Source: Pseudonocardia sp. C8 (lineage in GTDB: Bacteria > Actinomycetota > Actinomycetes > Mycobacteriales > Pseudonocardiaceae). Taken from it: DNA of 64,000 nt. Under the pieces are notes generated by a model. That model was given only the letters and a program-made list of their open reading frames with translations, made no database searches and was not told where the DNA came from. The translations under genes and the position numbers were made by a program. Shown one piece after another: positions 59,900 through 64,000 of this stretch. How positions within the stretch are numbered: position 1 is the stretch's first letter; each line of letters begins with the position of its first letter. The stretch is from assembly GCF_014267175.1 (NCBI RefSeq), contig NZ_JACMTR010000002.1, positions 818,001 to 882,000 on the forward strand, in the 5' to 3' direction.

Positions 59900-61297
59900 T
59901 CAGGGAAGGATGTCCAGGTATTCCTTGACGTCCCAGTCCGTCACGCTGGCGCAGAAGCGCTCCCACTCGTCGCGCTTGTAGTGCTCGAAGACCCGGTACA
60001 TGTCGCCCGGCATGGCGCTGCGGACGACCTCGTCGGCCCGGAGCGACTCCAGGGCGTCGCCCAGGGTCATCGGGATCTTCTTGACCTCCTTCCCCTCCGC
60101 CATGGCGGTGTAGATGTTGCGCTCCTCGGGCGGTCCCGGGTCGAGGTTGCGCTCGATACCGTCGGCCATCGCCGTGATCAGCCCGGCGAACGAGAGGTAG
60201 GGGTTGACCGCGGAGTCCACGGACCGATACTCGAAGCGGTCGGGCGCGCTCACCCGGAGCGCGGTCGTGCGGTTCTGGTAGCCCCAGTCCGCGTAGAGCG
60301 GGGCCCAGAACCCGGTGTCCCACAGCCGGCGGTACGAGTTCACGGTCGGAGAGGTGATGCAGGTGAGGGCGGAGAGGTGCTCGAGCACGCCTCCGATCGC
60401 CGCGAGGCCGAGCTTGCTCGGCATGCGCGGGTCGTCACCGTCCGGGAGGAAGACGTTGGTGTCGTCCTGCCACAGCGACATGTTGTGGTGACACCCGTTC
60501 GCCGACACCCCCATGAACGGCTTCGGCATGAAGCAGGGGAAGGCGTTGAACTCGCGACCGACCTGCTTGCAGATCTGCCGGTACGTGGTGAGCCGGTCGG
60601 CGGTCAGCTCGGCCCGGTCGAACTGCCAGTTCAGCTCAAGCTGGCCGGGCGCGTCCTCGTGGTCGCCCTGGATCATGTCCAGGCCCATCGCGACGCCGTA
60701 CTCGTTCACGCGGTGGATCAGCGGCTGCAGCTCGGAGAACTGGTCGATGTGGTAGCAGAACGGCTTGGTCATGCCCTCGACGGACGGCGTGCCGTCGGGG
60801 TTCTTCTTCAGCCACATCATCTCGGGCTCGGTGCCGACCCGCAGGTGCAGGCCGGTCCGCTCCTCGAAGTCCCGGTGGATGCGCTTGAGGTTCCCCCGGC
60901 AGTCGGAGGTCAGGTACGCGCCCGGGTCCTCGGGCTCCTCGCGGCCGCGGAACAGCGTGCAGAAGACGCGGGCCGTCTGCGGGTCCCAGGGCAGGACCTG
61001 GAAGGTCTCCACGTCGGGGAGGCCGACGAGCTCGCACGCCTCGGCGCCGTACCCGATGTACTCGCCGTGGCGGTCGATGAAGAGGTTCGCGGTCGAGCCG
61101 TAGACGAGCTGGAAGCCCTTGTTCGCGAAGCGTTCCCAGTGCGGGGCCGGCGCGCCCTTGCCCATGATCCGGCCGGTGACCGAGACGAACTGGAAGTAGA
61201 TGTAGCGGACGTCGTGCTCGTCGATCTTTCTCCGGACCTCGCGGATGGCGTCGTCGCGCCCTGGTTGGTCGAGGAAGGCTTCAAGATCGGTGGACAT
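59900..61297 (-). CDS. glnT: Glutamine synthetase-like gamma-glutamylmethylamide synthetase
   Basis: A 465-residue glutamine-synthetase-fold ligase: FQFVSVTGRIMGKGAPAPHWERF, the MGLDMIQGDHEDAPGQLELNW metal/glutamate site, MPKPFMGVSANGCHHNMSLW, and a FEYRSVDSAVNPYLSFAGLITA C-terminal block. This is the GlnT/GMAS type that joins glutamate to methylamine or another amine using ATP. ATG 61297 has GGAGG seven bases upstream. First gene of the minus-strand amine operon, divergent from the sarcosine-oxidase-like genes. Confidence 0.87.
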   Translation of the reverse strand: MSTDLEAFLDQPGRDDAIREVRRKIDEHDVRYIYFQFVSVTGRIMGKGAPAPHWERFANKGFQLVYGSTANLFIDRHGEYIGYGAEACELVGLPDVETFQVLPWDPQTARVFCTLFRGREEPEDPGAYLTSDCRGNLKRIHRDFEERTGLHLRVGTEPEMMWLKKNPDGTPSVEGMTKPFCYHIDQFSELQPLIHRVNEYGVAMGLDMIQGDHEDAPGQLELNWQFDRAELTADRLTTYRQICKQVGREFNAFPCFMPKPFMGVSANGCHHNMSLWQDDTNVFLPDGDDPRMPSKLGLAAIGGVLEHLSALTCITSPTVNSYRRLWDTGFWAPLYADWGYQNRTTALRVSAPDRFEYRSVDSAVNPYLSFAGLITAMADGIERNLDPGPPEERNIYTAMAEGKEVKKIPMTLGDALESLRADEVVRSAMPGDMYRVFEHYKRDEWERFCASVTDWDVKEYLDILP

Positions 61298-61367
61298 TTC
61301 TGGACCTCCGAAGGTTCGGGAGTCTGGGCCCGGCGTGAGCGCGGCCACACCGCGTGCAGCACCGCAG

Positions 61368-61396
61368 AGTAGACCGCGTTTACTCACAGGCGACAA
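61368..61396 (-). promoter_or_regulatory. Candidate promoter of the glnT-mgs operon
   Basis: On the minus strand TTGTCG (61391-61396) and TCTACT (61368-61373) are spaced by exactly 17 bp. This would give a leader of about 65 bases before the glnT start. The hexamers match the sigma-70-like consensus only partly. Confidence 0.4.
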
Positions 61397-61565
61397 CCCT
61401 TGACAGCAGATTTTCTGTGTGCGGGCCCCGTCCGAGGGGCCTCGAAGGCCGTCGATCCGACTGTCAGGGAAAGTCGATCAGCTGGTCAAGCCCCTGGCGG
61501 GGCGTCATCCGCTCGCGGTGCTTGATCCGTCCGGGCCCGGCCGGCGGGATCGCCGGAAAAGAGAT

Positions 61566-61606
61566 GTCCACTACGGGTGGACGCTGTTCACACAACGCCC
61601 TATGCT
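61566..61606 (+). promoter_or_regulatory. Candidate promoter and dyad of the soxBDA operon
   Basis: TGGACG (61578-61583), a 17-bp spacer and TATGCT (61601-61606) form a fair actinobacterial promoter about 47 bp upstream of soxB. The dyad GTCCAC-TACGG-GTGGAC (61566-61582) overlaps the -35 hexamer and could be an operator. The rest of the 355-bp divergent gap shows only the opposing glnT promoter. Confidence 0.45.
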
Positions 61607-61652
61607 CCCGGTCACATCCGACCGAGACCCACCACGAGCCTGGAGGCAACGC

Positions 61653-63044
61653 GTGGACGGATCGACCAACGGTGCGCACGGTCGTCACGGAGCGCCGCGA
61701 GGGAACGGGTGGGGGGCCGTCGGCAAGGTCGGCTCCTCGTTCCGGGCGAGCGTTCCCGGCCGCAACGGCACCAACGGCACCAATGGCAGCAGCAAGATTC
61801 GCGGCTACTCCGCCTGGCACCTGTTCCAGCACGGCCTCTCGAACGCCGAGTGGCCGCGGAACTGGCGCGAGCACGACCTCGCGGACAGCTACGACGTCGT
61901 GATCATCGGTGGTGGTGTCCACGGGCTGGCCACGGCGTACTACCTCGCGGTCAACCACGGCATCACCAACGTCGCCGTCCTCGAGAAGGCCTACATCGGC
62001 AGCGGTGGATCGGGGCGCAACACCGCGATCCTGCGGTCGAACTACCTCACCCCCGAGGGCGTGCGGTTCTACGACCGCTCCGTGAAGCTGTACGAGCACC
62101 TCGCCGCCGACCTGAACTTCAACGTCATGTTCTCCCAGCGCGGGCACATGACGCTGGCGCACAACGACTCCTCGCTGCGCACCATGCGGTGGCGCGCCGA
62201 GGTGAACAAGGCCCAGGGCGTCGACTCGGACGTGATCGGGCCGGACAAGATCAAAGAGCTCGTCCCCTACATGGACACCTCGTCGTACGCGCGGTATCCG
62301 ATCCTGGGGGCGCTCTACCACCCGCCTGGCGGCATCGTCCGGCACGACGCGGTGGTCTGGGGGTACGCGCGCGGCGCGGACCTGCACGGGGTGCACATCC
62401 ACCAGAAGACGAAGGTGACCGGCATCGACGTCGTCGGCGGCCGGGTCACCGGCGTACAGACCGACCGCGGCCGGATCTCGGCCCCCGTGGTCGTCAACTG
62501 CACCGCGGGGTGGTCCACCCTGATCTCCGACATGGCCGGTGTCGAGATGCCGGTCCAGACCTTCCCGCTGCAGGCGGCGGTCACCGAGCCGGTCAAGCCC
62601 TTCCTGGACACGGTCGTCGTGTCCGGCACGCTGCACGTCTACGTCAGCCAGACCGACCGCGGCGAGCTGGTGTTCGGTGCCAGCGTGGACCCGTTCGCCT
62701 CGTACTCGAACCGGGCGTCGCTCGAGTTCACCGAGGGGCTCGGCGGCCACGTGCTCGAGCTCATGCCCTCCCTGTCGAAGATGCGGCTGCTGCGCCAGTG
62801 GGCCGGTCTCTGCGACATGACCCCCGACTACTCGCCCATCATGGGGCCGACCGATGTGGACGGTTTCTACGTCGACGTCGGATGGGGGACCTACGGATTC
62901 AAGGCCGGACCCGTGTCCGGCGAGGCGATGGCCGCCTGCGTCGCCGACGGCCGTCCCCCGGAGATCATTTCGGCGTTCGGCCTCGACCGGTTCGCCGACG
63001 GTCGGCTGGTGGGCGAGAAGGGCGCCGCAGCGGTCGGTCACTGA
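61653..63044 (+). CDS. soxB: Sarcosine oxidase beta-like FAD subunit (N-methylglutamate dehydrogenase candidate)
   Basis: A 463-residue FAD oxidoreductase of the sarcosine oxidase beta / DAO family. It has DVVIIGGGVHGLATAYYLA, the GSGGSGRNTAILRSNYLTPEG covalent-flavin region and the C-terminal DVGWGTYGFKAGPVSGEAMA. GTG 61653 has GGAGG six bases upstream. The N-terminus carries an extra 60-residue Gly/Asn/Ser-rich stretch (NGTNGTNGSS) before the conserved AWHLFQHGLS region. With the delta and alpha genes that follow and the glnT-mgs genes opposite, oxidation of N-methylglutamate to glutamate and a C1 unit is likely. Confidence 0.88.
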   Translation: MDGSTNGAHGRHGAPRGNGWGAVGKVGSSFRASVPGRNGTNGTNGSSKIRGYSAWHLFQHGLSNAEWPRNWREHDLADSYDVVIIGGGVHGLATAYYLAVNHGITNVAVLEKAYIGSGGSGRNTAILRSNYLTPEGVRFYDRSVKLYEHLAADLNFNVMFSQRGHMTLAHNDSSLRTMRWRAEVNKAQGVDSDVIGPDKIKELVPYMDTSSYARYPILGALYHPPGGIVRHDAVVWGYARGADLHGVHIHQKTKVTGIDVVGGRVTGVQTDRGRISAPVVVNCTAGWSTLISDMAGVEMPVQTFPLQAAVTEPVKPFLDTVVVSGTLHVYVSQTDRGELVFGASVDPFASYSNRASLEFTEGLGGHVLELMPSLSKMRLLRQWAGLCDMTPDYSPIMGPTDVDGFYVDVGWGTYGFKAGPVSGEAMAACVADGRPPEIISAFGLDRFADGRLVGEKGAAAVGH

Positions 63045-63116
63045 GGTGGCGGCCGTGATCCGATTCCCGACCGACATTCCCCCGCTGCCCGCAGCTGTGG
63101 AGAGGTGGACACGAAA

Positions 63117-63368
63117 ATGATGGTGCTGTCGTGCCCGTGGTGCGGGCCCCGCAACGCGACCGAGTTCCGCTACGGCGGCGAGAACCACTCGCGCCCCGAC
63201 CCGAACACGGCGACCGCGCAGGAGTGGCGCCGGTTCCTGTTCATGAAGTCCAACCCGCTCGGACCCGTACAGGAGACCTGGTACCACCGCGCCGGGTGCC
63301 GCAAGTACTTCAGCGTCGAGCGGGACACCGGGACCAACGAGAACCGTCCCCTGGGAGCCGACCGATGA
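63117..63368 (+). CDS. soxD: Sarcosine oxidase delta-like zinc subunit
   Basis: An 83-residue zinc-binding subunit. Zinc ligands are Cys6 and Cys9 in SCPWCGPR, with His57 and Cys61 in WYHRAGCRKYF. This is the typical delta-subunit pattern of heterotetrameric sarcosine oxidase. Two ATGs in a row (63117 and 63120) are possible starts, with GGAGAGG about 11 bases upstream. A GTG at 63105 is less likely. Its stop overlaps the alpha-subunit start (ATGA). Confidence 0.87.
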   Translation: MMVLSCPWCGPRNATEFRYGGENHSRPDPNTATAQEWRRFLFMKSNPLGPVQETWYHRAGCRKYFSVERDTGTNENRPLGADR

Positions 63369-64000
63369 GCGCCGCCCTGAGCACAACGACGACGACGACC
63401 TCCGCACGACTCGCGCCGCAGCCCGGCGAGCTGATCGATCGCAGCCGGCTGCTGGAGTTCCGGTGGAACGGGAAGACCTACACCGCGCACCCCGGGGACA
63501 CGATCGCCTCGGCGCTCGCGGCCGCCGGGGAGCGGGTGCTGTCCCGCAGCTACAAGTACCACCGGCCGCGCGGCATCCAGACCGCCGACTACCACGACCC
63601 GGGCTGCAGCTTCCAGGTCGGTGACGAACCGAACGTCCGGGGCGGGCACCGGCTGGTGCACGAGGGCATGGACGTCCGCTCGCAGAACACCTGGCCGTCG
63701 CTGCGGTTCGACGTCAAGGCCGTCAACAGCCTGGTCGGGCGGTTCCTGTCCACCGGCTTCTACTACAAGACCTTCATCAAGCCCGAGCCGCTCTGGCCGC
63801 TGTACGAGAGCGTCCTGCGCCAGTTCGTCCACGCCGGAACGGTCTCGCCCGAGCCGTCCGGGGCCTACTTCGACAAGCGCTACGCCCACGCCGACGTCGT
63901 CGTCGCCGGCGGCGGGCCGGCCGGGATGGCGGCCGCGGTGGCCGCCGCCCGTGCGGGCGCCAAGGTCATGCTCGTCGAGGAGGAGCACCAGCTCGGCGGC
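63365..64000 (+). CDS. soxA: Sarcosine oxidase alpha-like subunit, N-terminal part (runs off the window)
   Basis: The first 212 residues of a large alpha subunit, cut by the window end. The opening FRWNGKTYTAHPGDTIASALAAAGERVLSRSYKYHRPRGI is the ferredoxin-like N-terminal domain, here without 2Fe-2S cysteines as in sarcosine oxidase alpha. A linker (FYYKTFIKPEPLWPLYE) follows, then the first NAD-binding fold (VVVAGGGPAGMAAAVAAARAGAKVMLVEEE). Full length should be near 960-1000 residues. The gamma subunit is expected beyond the edge. Confidence 0.88.
   Translation, partial: MSAALSTTTTTTSARLAPQPGELIDRSRLLEFRWNGKTYTAHPGDTIASALAAAGERVLSRSYKYHRPRGIQTADYHDPGCSFQVGDEPNVRGGHRLVHEGMDVRSQNTWPSLRFDVKAVNSLVGRFLSTGFYYKTFIKPEPLWPLYESVLRQFVHAGTVSPEPSGAYFDKRYAHADVVVAGGGPAGMAAAVAAARAGAKVMLVEEEHQLGG

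Noticed and set aside
59066..61372. A 768-codon open frame on the plus strand
   Set aside because: Antisense to mgsA and glnT, which have clear catalytic motifs and ribosome sites.
63365..63700. 2Fe-2S centre in the SoxA N-terminal domain
   Set aside because: The ferredoxin-like domain is present, but the four-cysteine pattern is missing, as in ordinary sarcosine oxidase alpha subunits.
1..64000. Insertion sequences, prophage, CRISPR arrays, tRNA or rRNA genes
   Set aside because: No transposase, integrase, regularly spaced repeats, cloverleaf tails or rRNA-like stretches were seen on reading both strands; short or diverged elements could still be missed by eye.

Overview
The window is GC-rich (third codon positions mostly G or C), with dense ATGA and GTGA gene overlaps, many GTG and a few TTG starts, and PucR, IclR, TetR, GntR, LysR and XRE-cupin regulators. 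This points to a chromosomal segment of a high-GC actinobacterium. A Pseudonocardiaceae-like catabolic generalist is my inference, not something the sequence proves. I see no rRNA, tRNA, CRISPR, transposase or integrase. The segment is mostly catabolic modules, each with its own regulator.

Region 1 (1-10.3 kb): the tail of an unknown gene, a nitrilase-family hydrolase, a two-gene Ktr/Trk potassium uptake system, an alpha/beta hydrolase, a rifampin-phosphotransferase-like phosphotransferase, a divergent pair of 5-oxoprolinase-type carboxyltransferase subunits (AHS2/AHS1), and a PucR regulator.

Region 2 (10.4-22.8 kb): one long plus-strand cluster. It holds an acetoacetate-decarboxylase-family protein lacking the expected lysine, a complete six-gene toluene-4-monooxygenase-type soluble diiron monooxygenase in the order A-B-D-E-F-C, then a LamB/PxpA protein, biotin carrier, biotin carboxylase, AHS1, AHS2, a small tautomerase, a semialdehyde dehydrogenase, a SRPBCC protein and a GntR regulator. 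The layout suggests oxygenation of a ring, biotin/ATP-dependent opening of a lactam-like intermediate, and oxidation of a semialdehyde. This is the best candidate for an undescribed pathway.

Region 3 (22.8-28.5 kb): a minus-strand operon of MFS transporter, nitrilase-type amidase, DUF2848 protein, HpaB-type FADH2 monooxygenase, cupin and flavin reductase.

Region 4 (28.5-36.6 kb): a TetR regulator with a visible operator and a seven-gene acyl-CoA operon (thiolase, two SDRs, APH-type kinase, three acyl-CoA dehydrogenases). It resembles the levulinate/4-hydroxyacyl-CoA route in which a hydroxyacyl-CoA is phosphorylated and the phosphate eliminated.

Region 5 (36.6-42.9 kb): an ArsR/AHSA1 pair with a perfect palindromic operator, a DUF574-type methyltransferase, a PAS-GGDEF-EAL protein, and a Rieske oxygenase divergent from a LysR gene.

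Region 6 (42.9-53.8 kb): an IclR-controlled catabolic regulon: NtaA/DmoA-type FMN monooxygenase, hydratase and enolase-superfamily dehydratase; ketoglutarate-semialdehyde-type aldehyde dehydrogenase, flavin reductase and amine oxidase; RibBA and an MFS transporter. Four promoters share a GTTC-N7-GAAC dyad, three with an extra half-site exactly 20 bp on. RibBA probably supplies the flavin for the monooxygenase.

Region 7 (53.8-64 kb): an N-methylglutamate-type methylated-amine system: a glutamine-synthetase-like ligase, a three-subunit glutamate-synthase-like enzyme, an unknown 149-residue protein, an APC permease and an XRE-cupin regulator on the minus strand. Divergent to these are sarcosine-oxidase-like subunits B, D and A, the last cut by the window end.
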